The notes: generated by a model not told the origin, from the letters alone. 64,000 nucleotides of DNA from Bacteroidia bacterium (GCA_026003235.1 BPGW01000001.1:342224-406223); one strand, 5' to 3'. Numbered from the stretch's first letter, positions 16,842 to 26,302 are shown. A program made the numbers and translations.

Positions 16842-17726
16842 ATGCTTATGCGTAAGGTAGCCTTTATTGTGGCCCTCATTTGCTGGGGTTATGCGCAGTT
16901 TCCGCCTCGAGTAGAAGATCACTTCTGGCGGAAGAAAGTCGTACTGACGATTGACCTGCGCGAGAAGCTCAACGCCATGCTGGAGTCTGGCCAGCAAGGC
17001 TATGGGCTTTACACCAATTACAGCACGGACCCGATTACGGATAAGTCGCCGTATGCTAACCGCGAAGGGATTATCGTAGCTCTGATGAAGGGATTCAAAG
17101 ATGGCAAGTTCGTAGGGTATAGCCCCAAAAACCTCAGCCAGCAGGTTTCGTTTGAGGAATTTGACTCGCGCTCCCGTCGGATAGAAGCCGGAGCAGGGGG
17201 CGGAGGCGAAGAGGAAGGCGGCGATATGGGGGGAGGTGATGAATTTGGGGGAGATGAGTTTGGAGGGGACGAGTTTGCGACAGACGACCTGGGTGGTGGT
17301 GTGGAGGACGCGCCGGCTACCACCGACGCGCCTGCCACACCCTCGGCTGAGCAGGGCTTCCCCTACCTGAAGTATTACCGCACCAAGCTTCGGGTGATCG
17401 AAGACCGCATCTTTGACAAAAACCGCTCAGACATGTACTACGACATGCAGTACTTATGTCTGGTGCAGGTAGACCCTAAAGGAGCCTTGCCTGACGAAGA
17501 TGTGGTATGCTTCCGCTACAAAGACGTCATGGATGTGATGGACGACACCCAATGGCGCAATCGGGCTAACGACGCCGAAGACCGCTCTATGCGTGAAATC
17601 ATTGAGCTGCGGCGCTTCTATGGCTATGTGACGGTGGTCTCTGGTGAGGAGTCCCGCACGCTCAATGAGGCCGAACTTCGCCGCCAGCAGATGATTGAGT
17701 TTGAGCACAACCTTTGGACTTTCTGA
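16842..17726 (+). CDS. gldN: T9SS ring protein GldN/PorN with acidic GGDEF-type repeat
   Basis: A 294-residue periplasmic protein with a signal peptide (MRKVAFIVALICWGYAQ after ATG 16848; ATG 16842 also possible) and the GldN fold around DHFWRKKVVLTIDLREKLN and the C-terminal LRRQQMIEFEHNLWTF. GldN pairs with GldK in the T9SS ring. Odd feature: residues about 115-165 form a glycine- and acid-rich insert with three consecutive GGDEF-like units (17235-17279) followed by an Ala/Thr/Pro linker. The repeat units differ in codon choice, so the amino acid pattern seems selected. A terminator follows the stop. Confidence 0.93.
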   Translation: MLMRKVAFIVALICWGYAQFPPRVEDHFWRKKVVLTIDLREKLNAMLESGQQGYGLYTNYSTDPITDKSPYANREGIIVALMKGFKDGKFVGYSPKNLSQQVSFEEFDSRSRRIEAGAGGGGEEEGGDMGGGDEFGGDEFGGDEFATDDLGGGVEDAPATTDAPATPSAEQGFPYLKYYRTKLRVIEDRIFDKNRSDMYYDMQYLCLVQVDPKGALPDEDVVCFRYKDVMDVMDDTQWRNRANDAEDRSMREIIELRRFYGYVTVVSGEESRTLNEAELRRQQMIEFEHNLWTF

Positions 17727-17753
17727 GGTTTTCCTATCGGCTTTGATAGAGAG

Positions 17754-17782
17754 AGGGCCCTTCCTCCGGGAGGGGCCCTTTT
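17754..17782 (+). terminator. Rho-independent terminator after gldN
   Basis: Arms AGGGCCC (17754-17760) and GGGCCCT (17773-17779) enclose a further self-complementary CCTCC/GGAGG core and are followed by TTTT. It closes the T9SS operon and ends a few bases before the nuoH promoter box. Confidence 0.85.
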
Positions 17783-17786
17783 GTAT

Positions 17787-17794
17787 TACCTTTG
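17787..17794 (+). promoter_or_regulatory. Promoter -7 box of nuoH
   Basis: TACCTTTG, 4 nt before GTG 17799, directly behind the gldN terminator, so the nuoH-clpC unit is transcribed independently of T9SS. Confidence 0.7.
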
Positions 17795-17798
17795 TGGT

Positions 17799-18812
17799 GT
17801 GACGCTCACCTTCTGGCTGACCTTGGGGGGGCTTCTGGCTGTGTTTTTTACCCTCGCTGCGTATGCGACCTTGGCTGAGCGGAAAGTCTCTGCCTACATC
17901 CAGGACCGCGTAGGTCCTAATCGTGTGGGCCCGTGGGGGCTTCTGCAGCCGCTGGCCGACGTGCTTAAGCTTGTCTTCAAGGAAACCTTCCAGCCGGCCG
18001 CTACGTATCGCTTTTTGCAGCTGCTTGCGCCTGTGCTCATGGTCACGCTGGCTATGGGTGCTGTGGCTGTGCTGCCGCTGTCCCGCCACCTGCGTCTTTT
18101 TGAGGGCAGCATAGGCGTATTGTACCTGTTGGGCGTTCTTTCGCTGACGGTGTACGGCTTGTCTCTGGCCGGCTGGGCCACCGGTAGTAAGTACGCTCTG
18201 CTGGGCGGGCTGCGAAGCGGCGCTCAGACCATCTCGTACGAACTTGCCCTGGGACTGGCTCTTTTAAGCGTGCTTCTCCTTACGGCGGTGAAGCTGCCCC
18301 AAGCCAACCCGCTCCTCCCGCAAACTATCGTGGAGGCCCAGCGTAATGGCTGGTTTGTGCTGATCAATCCCCTGGGCTTTTTGATTTATGTGGTGGCGGC
18401 CTTTGCCGAGGCAAACCGAGCCCCCTTTGACTTCGCCGAAGCCGAGCAAGAGCTGGTGGGCGGCTACCATACCGAATATTCCGCTATCCGCTTTGGGGCC
18501 TTTTTCGTAGCGGAATACATGAACCTCATCACGGCTTCGGCGCTGATCGCCACCTTCTTCTTCGGGGGCTATCTGGGACCGTTTGAGGAAAGGCTGGGCG
18601 TGCTGAATTGGCCTATCCTGTGGCAAAATGTGTGGGGGGTGGGGTGGCTTCTCCTCAAGACGCTCTTCTGGGCGTTCGTATTTATGTGGGTGCGGTGGAC
18701 CTTGCCGCGCTTTCGCTACGATCAGCTCATGCGCCTCGGCTGGAAAGTGCTTTTGCCGGCCGGGGCGCTGAACCTCTTTCTTTTGGCAGGAATATTGTTA
18801 CTTAGCTCATAG
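17799..18812 (+). CDS. nuoH: NADH-quinone oxidoreductase subunit H
   Basis: A 337-residue polytopic subunit at the base of the quinone chamber of complex I. Hallmarks: AYATLAERKVSAYIQDRVGP in the first loop, GALRSGAQ-type segment seen as GGLRSGAQTISYELALGL, the AEANRAPFDFAEAEQELVGG quinone-site loop, YHTEYSAIRFGAFFVAEY and the C-terminal WTLPRFRYDQLMRLGWKVLLP. The GTG at 17799 follows a promoter box by 4 nt; an upstream TTG at 17781 would lie inside the promoter. It stands alone, with clpC downstream instead of nuoI. Confidence 0.95.
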   Translation: MTLTFWLTLGGLLAVFFTLAAYATLAERKVSAYIQDRVGPNRVGPWGLLQPLADVLKLVFKETFQPAATYRFLQLLAPVLMVTLAMGAVAVLPLSRHLRLFEGSIGVLYLLGVLSLTVYGLSLAGWATGSKYALLGGLRSGAQTISYELALGLALLSVLLLTAVKLPQANPLLPQTIVEAQRNGWFVLINPLGFLIYVVAAFAEANRAPFDFAEAEQELVGGYHTEYSAIRFGAFFVAEYMNLITASALIATFFFGGYLGPFEERLGVLNWPILWQNVWGVGWLLLKTLFWAFVFMWVRWTLPRFRYDQLMRLGWKVLLPAGALNLFLLAGILLLSS

Positions 18813-18814
18813 CT

Positions 18815-21322
18815 ATGGAAGCCCGATTTTCCCCGCAAGCCCGCGCTGTGATTGCCCACAGCCAGGAGGAAGCCACTCGGCTGGGCAATGACTATGTGGG
18901 TGTAGAGCACATAGCCCTGGCCTTGCTGCGAGATGAACAGGAAAATAGCCTCTCTCAGCTCCTCAAAAGTCTGGGCGTGCCCCTGAAAGAAATCCGAAGA
19001 ACCCTGGAGGAGCAGGTTCGGGCCGTGCGTTCGGGGCCTCCTTCAGCTCGGCTGGCCTTCTCCAAGCAGGCCGAAAAAATTCTCAAGCAGGCTTCTGTGG
19101 AAGCGCAGCTCCTGCATGCATCGGAAGTGCAGCCCGAACACCTCCTACTGGCTATTTTGAAGCAGCCTGATTCGGTGGTCACGCAGCTCCTGGAGAAGTA
19201 CAATGTATCGTACTCGGTGGTGCACGAGGAGATAGAGACCTCGCCTATTCTGGGCATGGCTCCTACCGAGCCGTCTGAACCTTCTGAGCCGCCGTCTCGG
19301 GGTTCACGCGGTGGGGGAGGGCCTTCAGCCAGTCGGGGCTCTACCCGTTCCCGCACGCCCATCTTGGATAACTTCGGGCGGGACCTTACCCGGCTGGCCG
19401 AAGAAGGTAAGCTGGACCCTGTGATTGGCCGGGAGCGTGAAATTGAGCGCGTGGCCCAGGTTCTGAGTCGGCGCAAAAAGAACAACCCCGTGCTAATAGG
19501 CGAGCCCGGGGTAGGCAAAACCGCCATCGTGGAAGGTTTGGCGCTTCGGATCGTCCAGCGCAAAGTCAGCCGCGTCCTGTTTGGCAAGCGGATTGTGGCG
19601 CTGGATTTGACCGCTCTGGTGGCCGGCACGAAGTATCGGGGCCAGTTTGAAGAGCGCATGAAAAGCGTGCTCGCCGAACTGGAGAAAGCCCCCGAGGTGA
19701 TTCTTTTTATTGACGAGCTGCACACGATTGTGGGAGCTGGGGGAGCCTCCGGTTCGCTGGATGCGTCCAATATCTTCAAGCCGGCCTTAGCGCGGGGTGA
19801 AATCCAAGTCATCGGGGCTACTACCCTGGATGAATACCGCCAGTACATTGAAAAAGATGGGGCGCTGGAACGGCGCTTCCAGAAGATCCTCGTAGACCCT
19901 CCCACGGAAGAGGAGACCTTGCAGATCCTCTACCAGCTCAAAGACCGCTACGAAGAGCACCACCATGTCTATTACACCGACGAGGCGCTGAAAGCCTGCG
20001 TGCGCCTCAGTGGCCGCTACATCACTGATCGGCAGTTTCCTGATAAGGCGCTGGATGTTTTAGACGAAGCGGGAGCTCGCGTGTATATGGCCAACATCCA
20101 GGTGCCGCCCCGCGTGGCCGAACTGGAAGCCAAAATTGAAGAGGTCCGGGAAAAGAAAGCCCAGGTGGTTCGCAGCCAGCGCTATGAGGAAGCGGCCCAG
20201 CTGCGGGACCTGGAGAAACGCCTACAGGACCAGCTGGAAAGCGAAAAGCTGCGCTGGGAAGAAGAGCTCAAAAAGAAGCGCTTCAAGGTGGATGAGGAGG
20301 ATATTGCGGCGGTGGTGGCTTCTATGACGGGCATACCGGTGCAGAAGATCGGCGAAGGGGATATGCAGCGTCTGGCGCAGATGGCTGATGTGCTCAAAAC
20401 GCGAATCATCGGCCAGGATGAGGCGATTGATAGGGTCACTCGGGCGATTCGTCGGGCGCGCGCCGGCCTCAAAAATCCTCGCAAACCCATTGCATCATTT
20501 ATCTTTCTGGGGCAAACCGGCGTGGGTAAGACAGAGCTGGCACGAGCCCTGGCAGAATACCTCTTTGAAGGCCCCGATGCCTTGATCCGCATAGATATGT
20601 CGGAGTACATGGAGAAGTTCTCCGTGTCCCGGCTGATTGGGGCGCCGCCGGGCTATGTAGGCTACGAGGAAGGTGGCCAGCTCACCGAACGCGTGCGCCG
20701 CAAGCCCTATAGCGTGGTTCTTCTGGACGAGATTGAGAAAGCCCACCCCGATGTCTTCAACATCCTTCTCCAGGTTCTGGATGATGGGTCGCTTACCGAC
20801 AGCCTGGGGCGGCGTGTGGACTTTCGCAACACGATAATCATCATGACCTCCAATGTGGGGGCGAAAGAGCTGCGGGAGTTTGGCACGGGGGTAGGCTTTA
20901 TGACGTCGGCTCGGCGAGAGCGGACCCAGGACGCCGCCCGGCAAGTCTTGGAGGGGGCGCTGCGAAAGGTCTTCCGGCCTGAGTTCCTCAACCGCATTGA
21001 CGATGTGATTATCTTCAACCCGCTGGCTCGCGAGCATGCCCGGCAGATTGTGGACATTCAACTGGCTGAATTGGGCAAGCAGCTGGCCGAAAACGGCTGG
21101 ACGCTGGAGGTGTCCGACGCCGCCAAAGAGTTTTTGGTGGATCGGGGTTTTGACGAGCAGTTTGGGGCGCGGCCGCTCCAGCGGGCTATCCAGCGCTTCT
21201 TGGCCGATAAACTGGCCGATGCGGTCATCGCCCAGCAGGTTCAGGGGCCGGCCCACTTCCGAGCCGACCTTTCGGACGATAAGAGCACCATAGAAATTTC
21301 CCTGGCTCCGCTTGCGGTGTGA
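18815..21322 (+). CDS. clpC: ATP-dependent Clp protease ATPase subunit ClpC
   Basis: An 835-residue HSP100 unfoldase: two N-terminal Clp repeats (residues 1-145), a Ser/Gly/Pro-rich linker, AAA+ module 1 (Walker [10 protein letters not shown] about residue 229), a short UVR domain ([16 protein letters not shown]) typical of ClpC rather than ClpB, AAA+ module 2 (GQTGVGKTE about 566) and a D2-small domain. It would feed substrates to ClpP, whose gene is at 54383-55084. It starts 2 bp after nuoH and its stop overlaps the next reading frame. Confidence 0.94.
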   Translation: MEARFSPQARAVIAHSQEEATRLGNDYVGVEHIALALLRDEQENSLSQLLKSLGVPLKEIRRTLEEQVRAVRSGPPSARLAFSKQAEKILKQASVEAQLLHASEVQPEHLLLAILKQPDSVVTQLLEKYNVSYSVVHEEIETSPILGMAPTEPSEPSEPPSRGSRGGGGPSASRGSTRSRTPILDNFGRDLTRLAEEGKLDPVIGREREIERVAQVLSRRKKNNPVLIGEPGVGKTAIVEGLALRIVQRKVSRVLFGKRIVALDLTALVAGTKYRGQFEERMKSVLAELEKAPEVILFIDELHTIVGAGGASGSLDASNIFKPALARGEIQVIGATTLDEYRQYIEKDGALERRFQKILVDPPTEEETLQILYQLKDRYEEHHHVYYTDEALKACVRLSGRYITDRQFPDKALDVLDEAGARVYMANIQVPPRVAELEAKIEEVREKKAQVVRSQRYEEAAQLRDLEKRLQDQLESEKLRWEEELKKKRFKVDEEDIAAVVASMTGIPVQKIGEGDMQRLAQMADVLKTRIIGQDEAIDRVTRAIRRARAGLKNPRKPIASFIFLGQTGVGKTELARALAEYLFEGPDALIRIDMSEYMEKFSVSRLIGAPPGYVGYEEGGQLTERVRRKPYSVVLLDEIEKAHPDVFNILLQVLDDGSLTDSLGRRVDFRNTIIIMTSNVGAKELREFGTGVGFMTSARRERTQDAARQVLEGALRKVFRPEFLNRIDDVIIFNPLAREHARQIVDIQLAELGKQLAENGWTLEVSDAAKEFLVDRGFDEQFGARPLQRAIQRFLADKLADAVIAQQVQGPAHFRADLSDDKSTIEISLAPLAV

Positions 21323-22001
21323 AGCCGTTTTAGGCCTTGTGGCTTGTGCGGTTGCGCAGCCCGCTTTGTCAGACTCGCTTCAGCGGCTCTTTGAGCGCGA
21401 CTTTGCCTTGGATGTGGTGGTCGTGCGCACTTTCCCCGTGCAGACGGTGCTGACCGACACTTTTCCTTTGGTTTCGCTTTTATCAGGACCTGTGCGAGTA
21501 GGGTTGGCTTGGCACTTGCGACAAGGCAAGGGGTGGGCGTTCACCGTGCAGGCGGGAGGCGTGTGGGGCCGGTATGTCCTACGAGCCACGAGCGCCAGCG
21601 TAGCTCCTTACACCGAAAAAATGCCTGACGGCTATCGCTGGCTCAAGTATCGCTGGGGAGGCCTCTATATGCAAGGAGCCCTTCGCTGGGAGCGCCTCCA
21701 GAAAGGGGACCTCTTCCCTCGCTTCTGGGTAGAAGGCGGCGGGTGGCTTCAGCGGCATGTCGGCAGCAGCCTCAAATATGTCGCTAATCGGGAAGGCTAC
21801 ACCGAACGGGTTCGGTGGGATGGGGTACGGGTTTTCTCCCCCTGGCAAGCGGGGGTATACGCTACGGTCGGGCGCCAGTGGATAGGGGTGTCGGCGTACT
21901 ACCATCTCTTGCCGGTTTTCCGGCGAGGGATCTACCTGGGTTCGGGCCATCCTTATCCGAGGGCGCCACGCTGGGAAGTAGGCTTTGTCTTCGCGTTATG
22001 A
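21312..22001 (+). CDS. Hypothetical secreted, outer-membrane-like protein
   Basis: About 229 residues. The longest start is a TTG at 21312 inside the end of clpC; a GTG at 21342 would give a shorter signal. The N-terminus (VLGLVACAVAQPALS) looks like a signal peptide. The remainder alternates aromatic and polar residues in short strands (GKGWAFTVQAGGVWGRYVL, RFWVEGGGWLQRHV, WIGVSAYYHLLPVF) and ends in VGFVFAL, a pattern of small outer-membrane beta-barrels. I do not recognise the family. It shares 4 bp with ubiX (ATGA). Confidence 0.65.
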   Translation: MRCEAVLGLVACAVAQPALSDSLQRLFERDFALDVVVVRTFPVQTVLTDTFPLVSLLSGPVRVGLAWHLRQGKGWAFTVQAGGVWGRYVLRATSASVAPYTEKMPDGYRWLKYRWGGLYMQGALRWERLQKGDLFPRFWVEGGGWLQRHVGSSLKYVANREGYTERVRWDGVRVFSPWQAGVYATVGRQWIGVSAYYHLLPVFRRGIYLGSGHPYPRAPRWEVGFVFAL

Positions 22002-22576
22002 GGAAGCTCGTCGTAGCCATCACGGGCGCCAGCGGCAGTCTCTACGCCGCTCGGTTGCTGCACTGGATACGCCACCTGCGCCAGGCTACACCCCTGGAAG
22101 TCGGGCTTGTTCTGTCTGAAAACGCCCTCACCGTCTGGGAATGGGAAGTAGGTCTGCCCTTTCCAGAAGACTTTCCGCGCTACGACCGCAAAGATTATTT
22201 TGCTCCCTTTGCTTCGGGTTCGGCCCAGTACGAAGCCATGATTATTATCCCTTGTTCCATGGGTACGGTGGGGAGGCTTGCTGCGGGCCTATCGGATGAC
22301 CTGATTGGGCGGGCGGCGGATGTGATGCTCAAGGAGCGCCGCAAGCTGATTCTGGTGCCCAGGGAAACGCCTCTCCATGCCGGCCATCTGGAGAACCTGC
22401 TGCACCTGGCGCGCCTGGGGGCTTATATCGTGCCGGCTATGCCTTCTTTTTACAGTCGGCCCGCTTCCGTGGAAGCGCTGGTGGATACGGTCGTTTTTCG
22501 GGTGCTGGACCTGGTGGGTCTACCGGTAGCCCAGGCCGCACGCTGGGGATCAGAGCCCCCAAGTACCTCGGTCTAA
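21998..22576 (+). CDS. ubiX: Flavin prenyltransferase UbiX
   Basis: A 192-residue flavoprotein that prenylates FMN to make the cofactor for UbiD-type decarboxylases. Signatures: VVAITGASGSLYAARLL (FMN phosphate loop), IIPCSMGTVGRLAAGLSDDLIGRAADVMLKERRKL and LVPRETPLHAGHLENLLHL. The ATG at 21998 overlaps the previous stop. No ubiD gene is in the window. The 3' end overlaps the convergent comM gene by 27 bp. Confidence 0.94.
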   Translation: MRKLVVAITGASGSLYAARLLHWIRHLRQATPLEVGLVLSENALTVWEWEVGLPFPEDFPRYDRKDYFAPFASGSAQYEAMIIIPCSMGTVGRLAAGLSDDLIGRAADVMLKERRKLILVPRETPLHAGHLENLLHLARLGAYIVPAMPSFYSRPASVEALVDTVVFRVLDLVGLPVAQAARWGSEPPSTSV

Positions 22577-24088
22577 GGTCCGGTAAGCCAAGGCTTCAGC
22601 CAGGTGGGCAGGCCGAATATGCTCTTCGTCGCTGAGGTCGGCGATCGTACGAGCCACTTTGAGAATGCGTTCGTAAGCACGGGCCGAGAGCTGTAGGCGC
22701 CGCATGGCCTCCTCAAGCAGACGACGCCCCTCCTCCTCTATCCGGCAGAACTCCTCCACCATTTTGGGGGACATTTGCGCGTTGGTAAAGACGCCTGGCG
22801 ACTCTCCGAATCGCGTCGCCTGGCGCTGGCGGGCTCGCAGGACCCGCGCGCGAATCTCGGCGCTGGTCTCTTCCCGGGCCGAGGATTGCAGATCGTGCGT
22901 CTCTACGGGCGTGACTTGGATATGCAGGTCTATGCGGTCCAAGAGGGGCCCAGAGATGCGGGCGTTGTACCGCTGCACCGCGCCAGGAGGGCAGGTACAG
23001 GGGCGTGAAGGGTGCGTATAGTAGCCGCAAGGGCAGGGGTTCATCGCCGCTACCAGCATGAACCGAGCTGGGTACTCAATGCGGAAGCGGGCACGAGCGA
23101 GTACAATGCGATGCTCTTCAAGAGGTTGACGCAGCACCTCCAGGACTTGCCGTTTGAACTCAGGCAGCTCATCCAGAAAAAGCACGCCATTGTGAGCGAG
23201 GCTGATTTCTCCTGGGGTAGGGTAAGTGCCGCCTCCCACTAAGGCGATGTCGCTGATGGTGTGATGGGGAGCTCGGAAGGGGCGCTGCGTGATGAGGCCT
23301 CCCTCGGCACCGAGTAAGCCCGCCACCGAATGCACGCGGGTCGTTTCTAACGCTTCCTCCAGCGTAAGGGGCGGCAAAATCGTAGGAAGCCGGCGCGCAA
23401 TCATGGTCTTGCCAGCTCCAGGCGGCCCTATCAGCAAGATGTTGTGGCCGCCTGCCGCAGCTATCTCCATGGCCCGCTTGACTTGCCGCTGTCCTTTGAC
23501 CTCGGCCATGTCTATGTCAAAAGACGCCTGCCGCTCTTGAAAAAGCTTGCGAGCATCTACAAAGATGCGCTCCAGCTGAATAGAACCGTTTAGGAACTCC
23601 ACCGCCTGCTTGAGGTTGTGGGGAGCGTACACCTCTATGTCTCGTACGATACCGGCTTCAGCGGCGTTGGCTGGAGGCAGAAGGAGGTACGAGGTATGCT
23701 GCTTTCGGGCCAAAATCGCTATGGGCAGCGCGCCCCGAATAGGCATGAGTGTCCCATCCAAGGAAAGCTCCCCCATGATGAGAAAGCGCTCCCAATCGGA
23801 ACGGGTCACCTGGCCTGACACCGCCAAGATGCCTATAGCGATGGGCAGGTCGTACGCCGTGCCTTCTTTTCGCAGGTCGGCCGGCGATAGGTTGATGATG
23901 ATCTTGCCCCGAGGGAAGGCAAACCCGCTATTGCGAATCGCCGTCTCTACGCGCTCTCGGCTTTCTTTCACGGCGTTATCGGGTAGGCCTACAATCGCGT
24001 ACCCAATGCCAGGAGAAAGGTTGACCTCTACCTTGACCGGGTAAGCGTAAATCCCATACAACGCAGCCCCAGGGATCTTGACCAACAT
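22550..24088 (-). CDS. comM: YifB/ComM family Mg chelatase-like AAA+ ATPase
   Basis: A 512-residue protein: an N-terminal Lon-protease-like fold (AIVGLPDNAVKESRERV, INLSPADLRKEG), a central Mg-chelatase AAA+ domain with Walker A GPPGAGKTMIARRLP and Walker B LFLDELPEF, zinc-like cysteines in NPCPCGYYTHPSRPCTCPP, and a C-terminal helical domain. ComM-type helicases help branch migration during integration of transformed DNA. The ATG at 24088 is preferred over 24100 because TACCTTGG lies 8 nt upstream. The 3' end overlaps ubiX. Confidence 0.93.
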   Translation of the reverse strand: MLVKIPGAALYGIYAYPVKVEVNLSPGIGYAIVGLPDNAVKESRERVETAIRNSGFAFPRGKIIINLSPADLRKEGTAYDLPIAIGILAVSGQVTRSDWERFLIMGELSLDGTLMPIRGALPIAILARKQHTSYLLLPPANAAEAGIVRDIEVYAPHNLKQAVEFLNGSIQLERIFVDARKLFQERQASFDIDMAEVKGQRQVKRAMEIAAAGGHNILLIGPPGAGKTMIARRLPTILPPLTLEEALETTRVHSVAGLLGAEGGLITQRPFRAPHHTISDIALVGGGTYPTPGEISLAHNGVLFLDELPEFKRQVLEVLRQPLEEHRIVLARARFRIEYPARFMLVAAMNPCPCGYYTHPSRPCTCPPGAVQRYNARISGPLLDRIDLHIQVTPVETHDLQSSAREETSAEIRARVLRARQRQATRFGESPGVFTNAQMSPKMVEEFCRIEEEGRRLLEEAMRRLQLSARAYERILKVARTIADLSDEEHIRPAHLAEALAYRTLDRGTWGL

Positions 24089-24096
24089 GGCCACAC

Positions 24097-24104
24097 CCAA
24101 GGTA
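24097..24104 (-). promoter_or_regulatory. Promoter -7 box of comM
   Basis: TACCTTGG (TAnnTTTG with one mismatch), 8 nt before ATG 24088. It lies only two bases from the opposing box of the next gene, so the two promoters must compete. Confidence 0.5.
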
Positions 24105-24106
24105 AG

Positions 24107-24114
24107 TAACTTTG
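24107..24114 (+). promoter_or_regulatory. Promoter -7 box of the 24119 gene
   Basis: TAACTTTG, exact TAnnTTTG match, 4 nt before ATG 24119, back to back with the comM box. Confidence 0.65.
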
Positions 24115-24118
24115 GCCA

Positions 24119-25411
24119 ATGGTACAGCTGGTGCCCGAGCGGGAACTGGTGGGGTTTTTCCTGGTGGGAGGGTGGCTGGGCTATGTAGCTTACTGGCTGG
24201 AATGGTATCGTAAGCCCTTCTGGCTCTATGCCGTGCTGGTGGCGAAAATCTTTGCCGCTTGGGCTTTTGGGTGGTTATATGCCCACTACTACTGCCACGG
24301 CGATACCCTCAAAGCTTATCTAACCGCTGGGCGGCTTGCCCATTACCTATGGCAGGAGCCTTCGGAAGGGTTGGCCCTGCTTTTCCGAGAATTGTCTTCC
24401 GAGTGGGAAGCGCGCGGATGGAAGCTCTTCTGGGCCGACACAAACCTCTACGGCTACGACTACGAGTGGAGCGAACCGAGTAACTATTTTTTTTATCGGC
24501 TTTTGGTGCCGGTTTATGCCGCGGCGGGAGGGAGTTATTACGGCATGCAGGGGCTGGTGGCTTTGGTTTCGGGCCTGTTAGGCTACGCTGCCTATGAGCG
24601 GTGGGGGCGGGTGACAGCTCTACCCCGACGCTTCTGGCTATATTGGTTTTTGTGGCCCAGTGCCCTTTTCTGGGCTTCAGGGGCGCTGCGCGATAGCTGG
24701 GCTTTGCCGGCGATGCTCTACCTGTCGGCCCACATCGCCGCCCCGCAGGGGACCTTCCGCCTGAACTCTCTCTCCGGCCTGCGAGAACTTTTAGGGAGGC
24801 TCCTTTGGCCCTCGGCCTGTGCGGCGTTGGTAGCTGGGCTTCGGCTGGAGGCTCTGCCGGTGGCTGTTGCAGCAGGCCTGCTCTATCGGTGGGGCCGATA
24901 CCCTCTTGTCTGGGTTGGGGCTCTTTTGGGAGGGATAGGGAGTTTGGGGGTGTGGGCCGGCCCCTGGGCTTATCAGTATCGGTTGGAAGCGCTGGACCCT
25001 GGCTTGCACCCCGACCTCAACGAGGCCAGCGTATTCTTCCTTTCTTTTGAGCCTACTTTCTGGGGCAGTCTCCTGGGATGGCTGAAGGCGGTCGGGCCTG
25101 GGCTTGCGGGGCCTTTTCCCTGGCAAATCCAAAAACCCTTGGTAGCCCTTTATGGCCTTGAAGCATGGGCAGGTACGGTTCTGATAGGCTGGGCGCTGTG
25201 GCAGGTCGCCCGCCGGCGAAGCCTCACCTTGCCGGAGGCCTTCTTGGTGATGTTGGGGGTTTTCGTCATAGGGATTATCGCTATGGCCATGCCTTACTGG
25301 GGTACGCTGGCGCGTCAGCGGCTATATGGGCTGTATTGGATAGGGCTGGGGCTGGGCATAGCCCTCCAGCCAAGCCTGGATGATCGCCAACGTGCTTTGC
25401 GCCAGCCGTAG
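24119..25411 (+). CDS. Polytopic membrane protein, glycosyltransferase-C-like
   Basis: A 430-residue integral membrane protein with about ten hydrophobic segments. Acidic and aromatic residues in the first external loop (WADTNLYGYDYEWSEPSNY) and the segment FLWPSALFWASGALRDSWALP resemble polyprenyl-phosphate-dependent GT-C glycosyltransferases and polysaccharide polymerases of Bacteroidota, but no catalytic motif is certain. It is monocistronic and overlaps the convergent dehydrogenase gene by 90 bp, the longest convergent overlap in the window. Confidence 0.65.
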   Translation: MVQLVPERELVGFFLVGGWLGYVAYWLEWYRKPFWLYAVLVAKIFAAWAFGWLYAHYYCHGDTLKAYLTAGRLAHYLWQEPSEGLALLFRELSSEWEARGWKLFWADTNLYGYDYEWSEPSNYFFYRLLVPVYAAAGGSYYGMQGLVALVSGLLGYAAYERWGRVTALPRRFWLYWFLWPSALFWASGALRDSWALPAMLYLSAHIAAPQGTFRLNSLSGLRELLGRLLWPSACAALVAGLRLEALPVAVAAGLLYRWGRYPLVWVGALLGGIGSLGVWAGPWAYQYRLEALDPGLHPDLNEASVFFLSFEPTFWGSLLGWLKAVGPGLAGPFPWQIQKPLVALYGLEAWAGTVLIGWALWQVARRRSLTLPEAFLVMLGVFVIGIIAMAMPYWGTLARQRLYGLYWIGLGLGIALQPSLDDRQRALRQP

Positions 25412-26302
25412 TTCGCTTTCTTGGGTCAAGCCGGCGATATGCGGGGTCAGCAGGACAGCCGGGTGCTGGCGCAGATACTCCCAGGCTTGCCGGTCAGGGT
25501 CGGAAAGCCGCTCTGGGGGTTCTTGCGGTAGGGTATCCAGCGCCACGCCCCAAAGCTTGCCTTTCTCAAGGGCCTTGGCCACAGCTGGGAGGGACACAAT
25601 CCCCCCTCGCGCTGCGTTGATGAGAGCGATAGGCTTGTGAAAGCGCTCCAGGAAGCTTTCGTCTACCCAGCCTTGGGTCTCCTCTGTTAGGGGCACATGC
25701 AGCGAAAGCACATCGGCCTGGAGCCAAAGGGCTTCCAGCGATGCCTCTTCAATGCCCTGGCTGCTAAAGCCCGCCTTGTACTTGTCGTACGCTAAGACTC
25801 GGGCCCCCAGCTGCTTCAGCAAGTGAGCGGTACGGCTGCCATTGTGACCAAAGCCCACGATTCCGACCGTGAGAGAGGCGATTTCCCGCCCCATGAAGGC
25901 CCGGCGGTTCCAGTGGTTGTGCTCTCGTAGGGCGTGGTGAGCAGGCAAAAGCTGGCGGCAGAGGCCAATCAGCGCACCGGCCACATACTCGGCGACGGGA
26001 GCGGCGTTGGCTTGAGGGGTGGTATAAAGAGCAATACCCCGCTTTCGGAGGGCTTCTATGGTAATGTGTTCTATGCCAGAGCCGGCCCGAATAAGAACCT
26101 GCAGATGAGGAGCCTGCGCCAGCAGCGGCTCGTCTATGGGTATAGCCCCTCGCAGGACCCATACGTGCGTTTGGCGCAGAGCTTGAGCAAGCCCGCCAAA
26201 GTCAGGGCCGGGCAGGTGGAGCACCTGCAGATCAGGTCGGCGCTTTAGGCTCTCCAGCAGGAAAGGGTGGTACTTTTCGGTCAGAAGTACCGAAGTAGGC
26301 AT
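25322..26302 (-). CDS. D-2-hydroxyacid dehydrogenase (phosphoglycerate dehydrogenase-like)
   Basis: A 326-residue NAD-dependent dehydrogenase. Substrate half: VLIRAGSGIEHI; nucleotide fold: LTVGIVGFGHNGSRTAHLLKQLG with the GxGxxG-like loop; catalytic residues in NAARGG (Arg), the ALDTLPQEPPE segment (Glu) and LTPHIAGLTQESE (His). It lacks a C-terminal ACT domain, so serine-feedback PGDH is only one possibility. The start lies within the 3' end of the NUDIX gene (71 bp overlap), last gene of a six-gene minus-strand operon. Confidence 0.88.
   Translation of the reverse strand: MPTSVLLTEKYHPFLLESLKRRPDLQVLHLPGPDFGGLAQALRQTHVWVLRGAIPIDEPLLAQAPHLQVLIRAGSGIEHITIEALRKRGIALYTTPQANAAPVAEYVAGALIGLCRQLLPAHHALREHNHWNRRAFMGREIASLTVGIVGFGHNGSRTAHLLKQLGARVLAYDKYKAGFSSQGIEEASLEALWLQADVLSLHVPLTEETQGWVDESFLERFHKPIALINAARGGIVSLPAVAKALEKGKLWGVALDTLPQEPPERLSDPDRQAWEYLRQHPAVLLTPHIAGLTQESELRLAQSTLAIIQAWLEGYAQPQPYPIQPI

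Noticed and set aside
17235-17279. GGDEF motif suggesting a diguanylate cyclase
   Set aside because: It is a short tandem repeat inside periplasmic GldN, without the rest of the cyclase domain.
19493-19905. Minus-strand frames over clpC
   Set aside because: Shadows of a strongly conserved gene, no independent support.
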